Positions 1 to 10,524 are shown, numbered from the stretch's first letter. The stretch is DNA of 41,364 nt from CAYRFQ01 sp964423615 (GCA_964423615.1 CAYRFQ010000069.1:1-41364), one strand, 5' to 3'. Notes: generated from the letters alone by a model not told the origin. Numbers and translations are program-made.

Positions 1-396
1 GGGATCATACAAAAATCCGTAAGTCATTGTCAACAATAAATTCACGTAATCTCCCAATTCTCGACACACCCAGAAGTCGATCCCGGGAACTTTTCTGAAC
101 GATAGCTACAATTTCTCTTTGTTACGTTGTCATAAGTCTTTGACAAGCCTGCATCTTAGGTGCAGAAAATTGCCTATTCGCGACTTAAGGAAAAGTTTCA
201 CAAAGACCGTTGACTTTCTTCTTTGGCCTCGCACAATGACTCCGCAAGGCAAGGAAGGGGTAAAGTGGGCAAGAAGTTCAGGTTGTTGATGCAGTTGAGT
301 ACTCGCTTTTAGCATTCTTCCCAACAGCCAAACGTAAACATTTCCCCTCGCCACACTCGACAAACTCCTTTGACAACGCCCACGGAAAAGGTCACG
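1..396. other. Non-coding leader upstream of the atp operon
   Basis: I find no convincing gene in this stretch. It lies directly upstream of the first ATP synthase gene and presumably carries the operon's promoter and leader. The one short reading frame here, on the opposite strand, has no recognisable protein character. A weak sigma70-like promoter is listed separately. Confidence 0.5.
210..237 (+). promoter_or_regulatory. Possible sigma70-like promoter for the atp operon
   Basis: TTGACT (210-215) matches five of six -35 bases. A 16-base spacer separates it from CACAAT (232-237), which matches four of six -10 bases. A perfect TTGACA also occurs at 140-145 but has no good -10 at normal spacing. 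Position and orientation fit transcription of the atp genes, but the match is weak and unsupported by other data. Confidence 0.3.
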
Positions 397-699
397 ATGT
401 CGAAACAATCAAATATTGGCCTGTACTATTCGCTTTCCCAGATAGGTTTGGAGATGGTCATCCCAGCAGCTTTGGGGGCCGTCCTGGACTACTATTTACA
501 GTGGGGTTTCTGGGGGGTGACCATTGGACTTGTGTTGGGTTTTGTAGGTGGGCTTTATCACATAACTACCTTCCTCAACAACCAACAAAAGGCCAAACTT
601 GATGCAGAAAAAGACCACAATAATCTTCAACAAAATGGCTCCATTTCGTTGAAGAGCGAACAGGTCGAACAGCAAGAAAGCCGAGAGTCCAAAGGATAA
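397..699 (+). CDS. AtpZ/AtpI-like small membrane protein of the ATP synthase operon
   Basis: A 100-residue protein with two hydrophobic segments, roughly residues 15-33 and 38-58, joined by a short turn, then a polar Gln/Glu/Lys-rich tail. This is the layout of the AtpZ / F0F1-ATPase subunit (DUF) family that often opens bacterial atp operons. The family is thought to help assembly of the c-ring or Mg2+ handling, but the role is not settled. I chose the ATG at 397, preceded by GGAAAAGG, over an in-frame TTG at 370. The next atp gene starts 49 bases downstream. Family assignment rests on size, topology and position rather than a strong motif. Confidence 0.7.
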   Translation: MSKQSNIGLYYSLSQIGLEMVIPAALGAVLDYYLQWGFWGVTIGLVLGFVGGLYHITTFLNNQQKAKLDAEKDHNNLQQNGSISLKSEQVEQQESRESKG

Positions 700-748
700 A
701 TTGGCCATGTCGACCTGGTAGTGATATCAAACACTTAAGTACATCTTT

Positions 749-1333
749 GTGAAAGCAACGAGAAGGAATGTAGGCGGAAATGTCGGTAGAAAGAGCAGAG
801 AAACAGTAGGATTTGTTGTGATACGTCGTTTCGGGTTGCTCGTAGTTAGTTTGGTTGCCTTATGGGGAGCAGGACTCGCGATTGCTTCTGTCGCTTGGGT
901 ACGGCAATTCCAAACCCATTTGGTGCTCATCTCAGTCGCAAGCGGCTTATGTGCTCTTCCAGCGTTCACGACGATCCTGTGGCTCTCGTGGAGCGTGAAC
1001 CGGACACCGGCACACCAGTTCCAGGCCGTTTTTGGCTCAATGGCTGTTCGTATTTTCTTCATCCTCGGGACTGCGATCTTGTTGGCGTTTTTACATCCCT
1101 ACTTCCAGCTTCACATTCGCCCATTCTTACTGTGGATCAGTTTTTATTATCTGGGGACGCTATTTTTGGAAATCGGCGTTCTCATTGGGACGAACCTTAT
1201 CCCCTTGACGGTCGTTCCGGTATCAAATACTCCACCACAAGACGAAATCAAAATACGAGCAACCGAGTTATCCAGCGACAACGAAAAGGGTAACGACGTC
1301 ACTCATCCAATCGAACAAGGCGGAACGTCCTGA
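749..1333 (+). CDS. AtpI-like ATP synthase operon membrane protein
   Basis: A 194-residue protein with four predicted membrane helices between about residues 25 and 155 and a polar C-terminal tail. It lies between the AtpZ-like gene and atpB, where an AtpI (subunit I) gene is expected. AtpI-type proteins are assembly factors and not part of the finished enzyme. The sequence itself is poorly conserved, so position carries most of the weight. Start is uncertain: GTG at 749 gives a basic N-terminus, but GTG at 818, preceded by AGTAGGA, is also plausible and would remove 23 residues. The stop is 39 bases before atpB. Confidence 0.6.
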   Translation: MKATRRNVGGNVGRKSRETVGFVVIRRFGLLVVSLVALWGAGLAIASVAWVRQFQTHLVLISVASGLCALPAFTTILWLSWSVNRTPAHQFQAVFGSMAVRIFFILGTAILLAFLHPYFQLHIRPFLLWISFYYLGTLFLEIGVLIGTNLIPLTVVPVSNTPPQDEIKIRATELSSDNEKGNDVTHPIEQGGTS

Positions 1334-1372
1334 GCGAAGCACTTTGGGACAGGCGATAATCGGAGAAGAATC

Positions 1373-2317
1373 ATGGCACACAACGCAATCGAGCATGTTC
1401 TCGACACGACGACGCCGAGTAAGCCGGAGTTTCCCCTGTTCACGCATCTGTTTGGGGAAGAAGGCCTTTCGATTCCGTTGTTCAGCTTGGATGGCTACGG
1501 AATTCCGTTCGCATTGACGCGATACATGCTCATTGAGGTCCTGGTTGCCGTCGTGATCATTGCCATTTACGTTCCGCTCGCGAGGCGAATCGCGACGGGC
1601 AAGCCTCCCAAGGGGGCCTGGTGGAATTTCTTCGAAGAGTTATTAACGTTCGTCCGCGACAAAATAGCCCGTCCGGCCATCGTCGGAGAGGGCGGAAGCT
1701 CGCACCACGGCGAAGGCCATGACGATCACGGGCATGAAGGCCACGGCCATGACGGCCACCATCAGGTCGATCCTGTCAAAATCATGGACCAAGCGGTACC
1801 GTTCCTCTGGACGGTCTTTTTGTTCATCCTGCTGTGCAACTTGTTCGGGTTAGTTCCTATGTTGGGTTCTCCGACCTCGAGCCTCTACGTGACCGCTGCC
1901 TTGGCCTTGATGAGCTTCTTCATTCAACACGGGTTAGGAATCTACAACAAGGGGTTTGTTGGCTACATCCAGAGCCTTTGGCCTCCCATGGACATGCCTT
2001 TAGCCCTTGCCATTTTTGTCAAGCCTTTGCTTTTTTTCCTTGAAGTTATTGTCGGTCCGATCATCAAGAGTAGCGTGTTAGCCATCCGTTTGTTCGCAAA
2101 CTTGTTCGCCGGTCACCTCGTCCTGGCAACCGTTTTGTTCTTCATCGCTAACGCCGCAAGCCTCAGTTTCGGGCCGCGAATTGGGATTACGATCGCCAGC
2201 GTGTTCGGAGTTTTGGCGATTAGCTTTTTGGAACTGTTCGTTGCGTTCCTTCAAGCATATATCTTCACATACCTGACAGCGATTTATATAGGACTGCAAA
2301 CCAACCCGTCGCACTAA
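1373..2317 (+). CDS. atpB: ATP synthase Fo subunit a
   Basis: Membrane subunit a forms the proton half-channels next to the c-ring. The 314-residue protein has the family hallmarks: the helix carrying the essential arginine (about residue 239, in AIRLFANLFAGH) and the last helix ELFVAFLQAYIFTYL with its conserved Glu and Gln. A His-rich loop (about residues 109-130, nine His in the last 20) lies between the first and second membrane helices. It makes the protein longer than the usual 240-290 residues and could bind metal, which is inference. The start ATG follows GGAGAA. The gene sits between the AtpI-like gene and atpE, the standard order. Confidence 0.97.
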   Translation: MAHNAIEHVLDTTTPSKPEFPLFTHLFGEEGLSIPLFSLDGYGIPFALTRYMLIEVLVAVVIIAIYVPLARRIATGKPPKGAWWNFFEELLTFVRDKIARPAIVGEGGSSHHGEGHDDHGHEGHGHDGHHQVDPVKIMDQAVPFLWTVFLFILLCNLFGLVPMLGSPTSSLYVTAALALMSFFIQHGLGIYNKGFVGYIQSLWPPMDMPLALAIFVKPLLFFLEVIVGPIIKSSVLAIRLFANLFAGHLVLATVLFFIANAASLSFGPRIGITIASVFGVLAISFLELFVAFLQAYIFTYLTAIYIGLQTNPSH

Positions 2318-2458
2318 CTTTTGAGTTAGTCTGCATGGGGTTGTTCAAACTCAAGAGAAAACTACGTTTCCAATTGGCAACGACCTTTTGACCTCGTGAG
2401 AATGTCTGGCGGTTGTGTCCGTTCGGCTCCCACAAACTACCCAGGAGTGATTCCGACG

Positions 2459-2809
2459 ATGAAATTTGTTAAATTTTTGGGCTTGGCTTTGGTAACTCTG
2501 TTCCTTTGTGCAGCCCCAGCTTTGGCTCAAACTGGAGGTGAGAAAGCGGCAGAGAAGGGCGTTTCGCAAACGGAAGTTTTGACAGGCTCCGGCATCGGAC
2601 TGGGAATCGGATTGGGCGCAATCATCATCGGTGCTGGCTACGGTTTTGGCAAGATTGGCTCCGCCGCATTCGAAAGCATGTCTCGCCAGCCCGAGACAGC
2701 CGGAACGATCAACGGGGGCATGATCATCGTCGCGGCCCTCCTCGAAGGAGCGACCCTGTTTGCCATCCTGGTCGTGTTACTCACCGTTGGGATCGGTCAG
2801 GCTAGCTAA
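2459..2809 (+). CDS. atpE: ATP synthase Fo subunit c with N-terminal signal-like extension
   Basis: Subunit c makes the rotating membrane ring. The hairpin is clear: a glycine-rich first helix (GIGLGIGLGAIIIGAG, from about residue 45), the polar loop with RQP (76-78), and a second helix with the ion-binding glutamate near residue 96 in AALLEGATLF. The residue after this Glu is Gly and helix 1 lacks a partner Gln, so a proton ring is more likely than sodium. The 116-residue protein begins with about 24 residues that look like a cleavable signal peptide ending in ALA-Q. Such extensions are known in some bacterial c subunits. AGGAG upstream supports the ATG at 2459 over an in-frame start at 2396. 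Confidence 0.96.
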   Translation: MKFVKFLGLALVTLFLCAAPALAQTGGEKAAEKGVSQTEVLTGSGIGLGIGLGAIIIGAGYGFGKIGSAAFESMSRQPETAGTINGGMIIVAALLEGATLFAILVVLLTVGIGQAS

Positions 2810-2884
2810 CAACCCCAGATCGAACCGGTCGTGTTGACCGCGACCGGCATCGCTTGGTCACCGATACATTCCAGGAGGTGGTTC

Positions 2885-3610
2885 ATGATTCTCCGTCTAC
2901 GGTACCTCGTTCTTGCGTTGTGTTTTGCTTACCTCACTTGTCCGGTGACGAGTCCGACTCCAGTAGTCCACGCCGCCGAGCACGAGGAAGGGGATAAACA
3001 TAGTAAGGGAGAAGACCACGGTAAGGGAGATGACCACGGGACACACGACGAGAGTCCGCTCAGATGGGCGGCAGACCTGACCATCTGGACATTGGTGGTG
3101 TTCCTGGCGATGTTCTTCATCTTGCAAAAGTACGCCTGGCCGGTCATCCTCGGGCAACTGAAACAACGTGAGGAGAAGATTGCCGAAGCCATGCAGCGGG
3201 CCGAAACCTTGCAAGCCGAGATCAACCAAAAGCAGCAAGAGTTCCAGGAAGGATTGGCCCAAAAGAACAAAGAAGTCGTTCAGATGATGGAAGAGGCTCG
3301 GCGTGACGCCGAAGCCCTCAAGGCGAAGATGAAGGCCGATGCCGAGACTGAAATTGGGGCCGAACGCGAACGGCTCCGACGTGAGATCAAGACGGCTCGA
3401 GACCATATTCTTCAAGAAGTCATCAACCAAGCTGGTGACCTCGCCACGTTGATTTCGACGAAAGTGATTCGCAACACTCTCTCACACGAAGATCACCAGA
3501 GGCTCGTTGAAGAATCTCTCGCTGAACTGAAGCAAAACCAAGAACGATCTCGCGATCAAATGCGACAGTTCGCCATGGAGTGGGCCAACCAGGGAGCGAG
3601 CCAGAATTAG
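2885..3610 (+). CDS. atpF: ATP synthase Fo subunit b
   Basis: Subunit b forms the peripheral stalk linking Fo to F1. The 241-residue protein has a hydrophobic signal-like N-terminus (about 5-30), an acidic/His-rich stretch (31-57), a membrane helix near 61-81, and a long charged helix typical of the b stalk (QLKQREEKIAEAMQRAETLQ and onward). The usual length is 155-175 residues; the excess is the N-terminal extension. The ATG at 2885 is fixed by the strong AGGAGGTG at 2873-2880; an in-frame start at 2831 lacks this. Only one b gene is present, so no b/b-prime pair. A 241-base spacer precedes atpH. Confidence 0.93.
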   Translation: MILRLRYLVLALCFAYLTCPVTSPTPVVHAAEHEEGDKHSKGEDHGKGDDHGTHDESPLRWAADLTIWTLVVFLAMFFILQKYAWPVILGQLKQREEKIAEAMQRAETLQAEINQKQQEFQEGLAQKNKEVVQMMEEARRDAEALKAKMKADAETEIGAERERLRREIKTARDHILQEVINQAGDLATLISTKVIRNTLSHEDHQRLVEESLAELKQNQERSRDQMRQFAMEWANQGASQN

Positions 3611-3851
3611 ACCTCGTTCCATTTGGAACCACAACTTTCCTTCTCACCTCGAAAGAAAGCAGATTGAGAAGGAGGAGCCCTCGAGGGTGCTGAGGAAAAT
3701 AGGGTCTCGGTTTTTGGCGATCATTTGGTGGGCTTCGTTCACCAAATGCTGAGAGAAATCTGAACAACGAAAGAGACACGATGGGCCAAGACCCATCCTA
3801 AATTCTAATACCTTCGGGACCTTGTCCTGAAGAAACGAGAGCACCACCATT

Positions 3852-4490
3852 ATGGATGCCACCGATTCACCGCAAGAGTTCACGCACGTGATCTCGCTGG
3901 ATGAACAACGCGTCGCCAAGGTGTACGCTGAGGCCTTGTTCAAGGCGGCGGAAGCCGACAACAGTGTTGACCAGGTCAAAGACGAATTCGCTGCACTCGT
4001 TCACGATGTGTTCCAACAGCAACCTCAGTTCGAAGAATTCCTGGCCAGCGCCGCAATCGATCTGAGTGCCAAGAAACGCGTACTCCAGAATACCTTCCAG
4101 AATCGCAGTCATCCCCTGGTTTATAACTTTCTCCAAGTCCTTGCCGAACGTGACCGTTTGCCCCTCCTTCGGGCCGTTTACGAAGCGTTGGTTGATCTGC
4201 AAAATAAACGCATGCGGCGAATCCCGGTTCGTGTCGAAAGCGCTGTACCGCTCTCGGACGACCAAAAAGGACGGCTTGCTAACGACCTGCGAGAAGGTTT
4301 CCAACTCGAGCCAATGCTCGAAGAGGTCGTCAAACCCGAACTCCTCGGCGGACTCATTTTGCAAGTTGCCGACTTCGTCTTCGACGCCTCTGTCCGCGGT
4401 GAGATTGAGAAAATTCGAAAACACGTAAAGTCACGAAGCAGCTACGGGATCGAACAAATTCGAGACCGTATCTTTCCAACTGATGGGTGA
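3852..4490 (+). CDS. atpH: ATP synthase F1 subunit delta
   Basis: Delta (OSCP) caps the F1 head and holds it to the b stalk. The 212-residue protein begins its conserved helical domain at about residue 18 with VAKVYAEALFKAAE, the typical delta opening, and ends with the C-terminal motif LLGGLILQVADFVFDASVRG, also typical. The roughly 15-residue polar N-terminus is longer than in E. coli (177 residues). The stop at 4488-4490 lies six bases before the atpA ATG at 4496, so translation of the two is probably coupled. Confidence 0.95.
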   Translation: MDATDSPQEFTHVISLDEQRVAKVYAEALFKAAEADNSVDQVKDEFAALVHDVFQQQPQFEEFLASAAIDLSAKKRVLQNTFQNRSHPLVYNFLQVLAERDRLPLLRAVYEALVDLQNKRMRRIPVRVESAVPLSDDQKGRLANDLREGFQLEPMLEEVVKPELLGGLILQVADFVFDASVRGEIEKIRKHVKSRSSYGIEQIRDRIFPTDG

Positions 4491-4495
4491 ATGCC

Positions 4496-6295
<1,800 letters not shown>

Positions 6296-6422
6296 GTGTC
6301 GTCGGGTGGGCCAAGGCTCACCTTGTTCCGCAGCCTGATGGTTTACTACCAACGCGAAGCGTCAGCGAGAAATACTCTCTTGAGGCCTTTATCAACGGTG
6401 GGCTTAGGCCCACTAAATCACC
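6296..6422. repeat. Intergenic repeat-like segment inside the atp operon
   Basis: Between atpA and the next gene lie two near-palindromes of one family, GGTGGGCCAAGGCTCACC (6305-6322) and GGTGGGCTTAGGCCCACT (6397-6414). Between them is the phrase CGCGAAGCGTCAGCGAG (6354-6370). A third, perfect member, GGTGGGCCATGGCCCACC, lies at 40380-40397. From memory, similar phrases are scattered through planctomycete intergenic DNA. I therefore infer a dispersed repeat, but cannot count genomic copies here. Confidence 0.5.
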
Positions 6423-7139
6423 ATGAACCACACCCTCCTCATCATTGCGTTTCTTGTTATTATCCCTGCCGCCAATGCGCAAAGGAAGGAAACGCCATCG
6501 AAACAGGAGGTCTTGAAGAAGGTTTATGATAAGTCTTACAAAACTCCGACCGGTTTCTACCAAGACCCGACGTTGAAGGCCAAAAACGTTTCGCTCTACT
6601 ACCACCAACCTCGTTGGTTCGCCACGAACGAAAAAGATGCGAGGAAGATCGTCGAAAAGTTCCTCGCCAAGTCGAAACGAAAAAACAGTCCGAAGATCAC
6701 GAAAACACGCAAAACCAAGAAATTCTTCGACTTCAAAGCCGGTCGTATTTGGTACCGCATCCACAATCCGAGGTATTTTGTTTGGGCTGGTCCTCGTGTC
6801 GGCGGGAAGGTTCCTTTCGGAGCCCAAAAACAAACGAACGTGACCATCGGTAAATTCGCAAATCGGCCAGTCACTCTGGCTGCTGCGAAAGAGTTTGCCG
6901 AGTACCACTGGTTGGTGCGATTTTACAACCTCGGCGGGGCCAAGGTCCTCAAGTCCGAGGCAGACAAGCACGACGGAAAACTTACGATTCGCCTGTTTAC
7001 GACTTTTGTGGTGTACGGGGACTTCGGGGTCAGCGACATGATTAGTGTCCTGGAAGTGACTTACGTCGTAGATCCCAACACGGGAGTGACTACGCGTAGT
7101 CAACGCGTAGTCGCGAAGGTCCAAGGAAAACGAAACTAG
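6423..7139 (+). CDS. Exported protein of unknown function within the atp operon
   Basis: I do not recognise this 238-residue protein. It begins with a clear signal peptide (about 1-19, hydrophobic core LLIIAFLVIIPAANA), so it is probably exported. The rest is Lys/Arg-rich, with many Tyr/Trp/Phe residues (for example KFFDFKAGRIWYRIHNPRYF) and beta-rich segments toward the end. It is on the same strand and in the same run as atpA and atpG, 127 bases after atpA and 54 bases before atpG, so it should be co-transcribed. It may be a planctomycete-specific passenger gene that arrived with the adjacent repeat, or an accessory factor; the sequence alone does not decide. The ribosome-binding site is weak. 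Confidence 0.75.
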   Translation: MNHTLLIIAFLVIIPAANAQRKETPSKQEVLKKVYDKSYKTPTGFYQDPTLKAKNVSLYYHQPRWFATNEKDARKIVEKFLAKSKRKNSPKITKTRKTKKFFDFKAGRIWYRIHNPRYFVWAGPRVGGKVPFGAQKQTNVTIGKFANRPVTLAAAKEFAEYHWLVRFYNLGGAKVLKSEADKHDGKLTIRLFTTFVVYGDFGVSDMISVLEVTYVVDPNTGVTTRSQRVVAKVQGKRN

Positions 7140-7193
7140 GCTCTCCGGGAGCGATACCAACGTCGCTCACCAAACTTTGACTGAGACCCACTC

Positions 7194-8087
7194 ATGGCCA
7201 AGACACGAGCTCTTGTCAAACGCCGCAAAGCGATACGAAATATCCGCAAGATCACGCGGACGATGGAGTTAATCGCCACGGCCCGCTTCAAGAAAGCCCT
7301 CGATCGAGCCTCCGAGGCCGAAGCTTATACGCAGAAGATTGCCGAACTGTCGGCTAATCTCAGCGCCAGTGCGACGAGCATCCAACATCCCCTTCTTGAA
7401 GAACACGAAGAGATCAACAATAGTGTCCTGCTGGTCCTTTGCTCGAATCGAGGATTGTGTGGAGGCTACAATACTTCCGTCCTACGCGAAGCCGGTTCAC
7501 GCATTCGCGAAATCCAGGACGAAGCTGAACTGCATCTGGAAGTATCTGGCCGACGGGGTATTAGTTATTACCGCTACCAACGGGTGCCTGTCGAAACCAC
7601 GTACACTCAATTCGAAGACAAACCCGCCTTCGAGGACGTAAACCACATTGCCGAGCGATACATCCGTGCTTACGTGAACAAGCAAATCGATCGAGTCGAA
7701 GTCGCGTATATGAAGTTCTTTAACGCCGGGCGGCAAGTTCCTGTGGTCGAGACGTTGTTGCCTCTCTCGTCGGTAACGTCCGAGAAAAAAGAAACCCCGA
7801 CGGAACGAAACGGGAATTTGCCCTTTTCTGTTGAATATGAGTTTCTCCCGAGCCCGAAAGAGATTCTCGAAGAAATCCTTCCGGTGTCGTTCAAGGTACG
7901 GTTGTTCAAGTGTTTTCTTGATGCCGCCGTGAGCGAACAGATCGCACGCCGCGTTGCCATGAAGGCCGCAACTGAGAACGCCGGTGACTTGATCAAAGCC
8001 ATCAGCCAGAAGTACAACCGTGTCCGCCAGGGCCAGATTACTACCGAGATCATGGAGATCATCGGTGGTGCGGAAGCCTTGAAGTAG
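7194..8087 (+). CDS. atpG: ATP synthase F1 subunit gamma
   Basis: Gamma is the rotating central shaft of F1. The 297-residue protein opens with the family pattern of a basic helix (LVKRRKAIRNIRKITRTMEL, then IATARFKKA) and has the conserved LCSNRGLCGGYNT segment near residue 82-95. It ends with the long C-terminal helix motif (MKAATENAGDLIKAISQKYN, then RVRQGQITTEIMEIIGGAEA). Length is normal. It is preceded by the exported unknown protein and followed 44 bases later by atpD, the usual order apart from the inserted gene. Confidence 0.97.
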   Translation: MAKTRALVKRRKAIRNIRKITRTMELIATARFKKALDRASEAEAYTQKIAELSANLSASATSIQHPLLEEHEEINNSVLLVLCSNRGLCGGYNTSVLREAGSRIREIQDEAELHLEVSGRRGISYYRYQRVPVETTYTQFEDKPAFEDVNHIAERYIRAYVNKQIDRVEVAYMKFFNAGRQVPVVETLLPLSSVTSEKKETPTERNGNLPFSVEYEFLPSPKEILEEILPVSFKVRLFKCFLDAAVSEQIARRVAMKAATENAGDLIKAISQKYNRVRQGQITTEIMEIIGGAEALK

Positions 8088-8131
8088 AAAGCCAAACCAC
8101 AACATACCGAAGACATATACTCGAGGCCACC

Positions 8132-9571
8132 ATGATCGCAGAGAATCAAAAAATCGGTAAGATCATCCAGGTGATCGGTTCGACGTTCGACGCCCAGTTT
8201 TCCGAAGGAAATCTTCCAGAAATTTACAACGCCCTCCGCGTCGACGTGGAAGTCCTGGGCAGGAAATTTCAACTCGTGGGAGAAGTCCAACAACACCTCG
8301 GTGGTAACCGCGTGCGTGCAGTCGCTCTTGGATCGACCGACGGTTTGGTTCGAGGGATGGACGTCATCGACACGAGTGCTCCCGTGGCCGTGCCCGTAGG
8401 TCCTCAAACGTTGGGTCGCGTTTTTAACTTACTCGGTCAGCCGATCGATGGTCGTGGACCTGTCGAAGCTCAGGAATTTCGAGGCATCCACCAAGACCCA
8501 CCCGAGTTCGCTCAACTTTCGCCAAAGACCGAGGTCTTCGAAACGGGCATCAAGGTTGTTGATTTGCTCACGCCTCTTGTCCGTGGTGGTAAGGCTGGTT
8601 TGTTCGGTGGTGCCGGTTTGGGTAAGACTGTCATTCTGACCGAACTTATTGCCCGTATTGCCCGTGAGTTTGGTGGCTACTCGGTATTCGCTGGCGTCGG
8701 CGAGCGGACTCGTGAAGGAAACGACCTTTGGCTCGAGATGCAAGAGACCGAAATGGGTGACGGTCGCCACGTCATTGACAACACCGTGATGGTGTTCGGC
8801 CAAATGAACGAACCGCCGGGCGCTCGCTTGCGTGTCGCGTTGAGTGCGTTGACGATGTGCGAGTGGTTCCGCGACCAAGGCGGTGATACGCTTTTGTTCG
8901 TCGACAACATTTTCCGATTTTCGCAAGCTGGTTCCGAAGTGTCCGCGTTGCTCGGGCGGATGCCTAGTGCGGTGGGATACCAGCCCACGCTCGCGACCGA
9001 GATGGGCGAGTTGCAAGAACGCATCACCAGTACCGACCGCGGGGCCATTACCTCGGTGCAAGCCGTGTACGTTCCCGCCGATGACCCGACCGACCCAGCA
9101 CCGGCGAATGCGTTCCAACACCTCGACGCGTTTATTTATCTCGAAAGGTCGATTGCCGAGAAAGGGATCTACCCGGCCATCAACCCGCTCGCCTCGAACA
9201 GTCGTATTCTTGACCCCCAATACGTCGGTGAGGAACATTACCAAGTCGCTCGTCAGGTGCAGCAAATTCTCCAGAGATATAGCGACCTCCAAGACATCAT
9301 CGCTATCTTGGGTGTCGAAGAATTGAGCGAGGAAGACAAGCAAACAGTATCTCGTGCTCGCCGTATCGAGAAATTCTTGTCTCAGCCGTTCTTCGTCGCC
9401 GAACCGTTCACTGGTCGTCCCGGTCGATTCACCTCGACCCAGGATACTATCCGCAGCTTTAAAGAATTGTGCGAGGGGAAATGGGACCACTTGCCAGAAA
9501 ACGCGTTCCTGTACGTCGGCGGAATTGAAGAAGCGGCCCAACGAGCGGAAGAACTGGCGGCGGAAAGTTAA
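8132..9571 (+). CDS. atpD: ATP synthase F1 subunit beta
   Basis: Beta carries the catalytic sites of F1. The 479-residue protein shows the Walker A loop GGAGLGKTV (about 159-167), the catalytic-glutamate motif GERTREGNDL (about 190-199), the FRFSQAGSEVSALLGRMPS segment, and a DELSEED-type lever sequence (ELSEED, followed by KQTVSRARRIEKFLSQPFFV). Length and motifs are those of a normal bacterial beta subunit. It is followed by the epsilon gene. Confidence 0.98.
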   Translation: MIAENQKIGKIIQVIGSTFDAQFSEGNLPEIYNALRVDVEVLGRKFQLVGEVQQHLGGNRVRAVALGSTDGLVRGMDVIDTSAPVAVPVGPQTLGRVFNLLGQPIDGRGPVEAQEFRGIHQDPPEFAQLSPKTEVFETGIKVVDLLTPLVRGGKAGLFGGAGLGKTVILTELIARIAREFGGYSVFAGVGERTREGNDLWLEMQETEMGDGRHVIDNTVMVFGQMNEPPGARLRVALSALTMCEWFRDQGGDTLLFVDNIFRFSQAGSEVSALLGRMPSAVGYQPTLATEMGELQERITSTDRGAITSVQAVYVPADDPTDPAPANAFQHLDAFIYLERSIAEKGIYPAINPLASNSRILDPQYVGEEHYQVARQVQQILQRYSDLQDIIAILGVEELSEEDKQTVSRARRIEKFLSQPFFVAEPFTGRPGRFTSTQDTIRSFKELCEGKWDHLPENAFLYVGGIEEAAQRAEELAAES

Positions 9572-9663
9572 TCCACCGTGATTGGCCGAAAGTCAATCTT
9601 ATCGTAGCCTGGGGCAGCGAGCGCTCTGGGGAAATGATGACTCGAACAATTTCTGGTGTAAAT

Positions 9664-10062
9664 ATGGCAACAATCCGATGTGTCGTTGTGACTCCTGAAA
9701 CGTCCGTTCTGGACGAGACCGTCGATTTCGTGGCCATACCCATGTTCGACGGAGAACTCGGGGTTGCCCCCGGACGGACACCGTTGATCGGGCGTGTTGG
9801 GTACGGAGAGTTGCGCACGCGAACTGGTGATTCCGTCAACAGGTACTACATCGACGGAGGGTTCGTCGAGATTCGGGACAACGTTGTCACTGTGTTGACC
9901 CAAAGAGCGTTGTTCGGCACCGACATCTCGGCGGACGTCATTGCTAACGCGGAAGCTGAGGCCACCCAGCCTGCCACTACCGACGAGACTATCGAAGAAC
10001 GTCTTGGCAAACAAGCGCGGCTCCGTGCTATTCAGAAGATTGCGAGTCGGTCGAAAGGGTAA
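9664..10062 (+). CDS. atpC: ATP synthase F1 subunit epsilon
   Basis: Epsilon binds the foot of gamma and regulates hydrolysis. The 132-residue protein has the N-terminal beta-sandwich pattern (VVTPETSVLDETVDFVAIP, then FDGELGVAPGRTPLIGRVGYG) and a C-terminal helical region (ETIEERLGKQARLRAIQKIA). It is the last gene of the operon. The start is uncertain: ATG at 9664 fits family alignment, where the first strand follows a few residues after Met. ATG codons at 9634/9637 have a GGGGAA nearby and would add up to 10 residues. Confidence 0.93.
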   Translation: MATIRCVVVTPETSVLDETVDFVAIPMFDGELGVAPGRTPLIGRVGYGELRTRTGDSVNRYYIDGGFVEIRDNVVTVLTQRALFGTDISADVIANAEAEATQPATTDETIEERLGKQARLRAIQKIASRSKG

Positions 10063-10236
10063 TACCGTGTTGAAGATCGGCGCGAACTTCTTCTCGTGCC
10101 TTGTTCCGTCTTGATTGGTTTGCGAAGAATTGTTTCGCATTCGGATTTTCAACCTGTCTCTACTTTCTTGGACAGGCTAAAGATTGTCGGAACAAACGGT
10201 GTTTTAGACTTCAGGTTTGCAGCCACGCAACGGCTA

Positions 10237-10404
10237 CAGGTGTAACCTGAAAGCAAGGTGCCTGCACGCGACAGTAGAAAAAGGCAGTCCTCCGCCGAAG
10301 AAGTCATCCTGTTGGAAGCGGCCAGAATCTCTTACAGATTCGCGATTTCCAAGCCAGACAGACTGCACAACAGTCAAATTTCCATCCCAACACAGACACA
10401 ACAA
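10237..10404. repeat. Diverged intergenic repeat, copy A
   Basis: Block 1 (10237-10275) aligns with 12590-12629 at 33 of 40 positions with one gap. Block 2, AACACAGACACAACAA (10389-10404), matches 12743-12758 at 15 of 16. The distance between blocks is 113 bases in both copies, while the DNA in between is not clearly alike. Orientation is the same in both. The function and the true strand are unknown. Confidence 0.6.
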
Positions 10405-10493
10405 ACAAAATACGGAACCTTGTCTTTTTGGGTTCCCACCAGTCTCAGTATGCCGTCCAGTTAAAGCCAGCTTATGGCAACGGCAGACGAAGA

Positions 10494-10524
10494 GAGCCTG
10501 GTGATTCCGACAATCACCAGGCTC
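10494..10524. terminator. Strong hairpin between convergent atpC and peroxiredoxin genes
   Basis: A perfect 13-bp stem (10494-10506 GAGCCTGGTGATT with 10512-10524) closes a five-base loop CCGAC. It lies 38 bases beyond the stop of the - strand peroxiredoxin gene and 430 bases after atpC. There is no long T-run on either side, so it may act by stalling or RNA stabilisation rather than as a textbook terminator. Confidence 0.6.

Noticed and set aside
7088..7112. Palindrome GACTACGCGTAGTC with a partial repeat
   Set aside because: It lies within the coding sequence of the unknown exported protein and is explained by codons; no independent evidence for a site.
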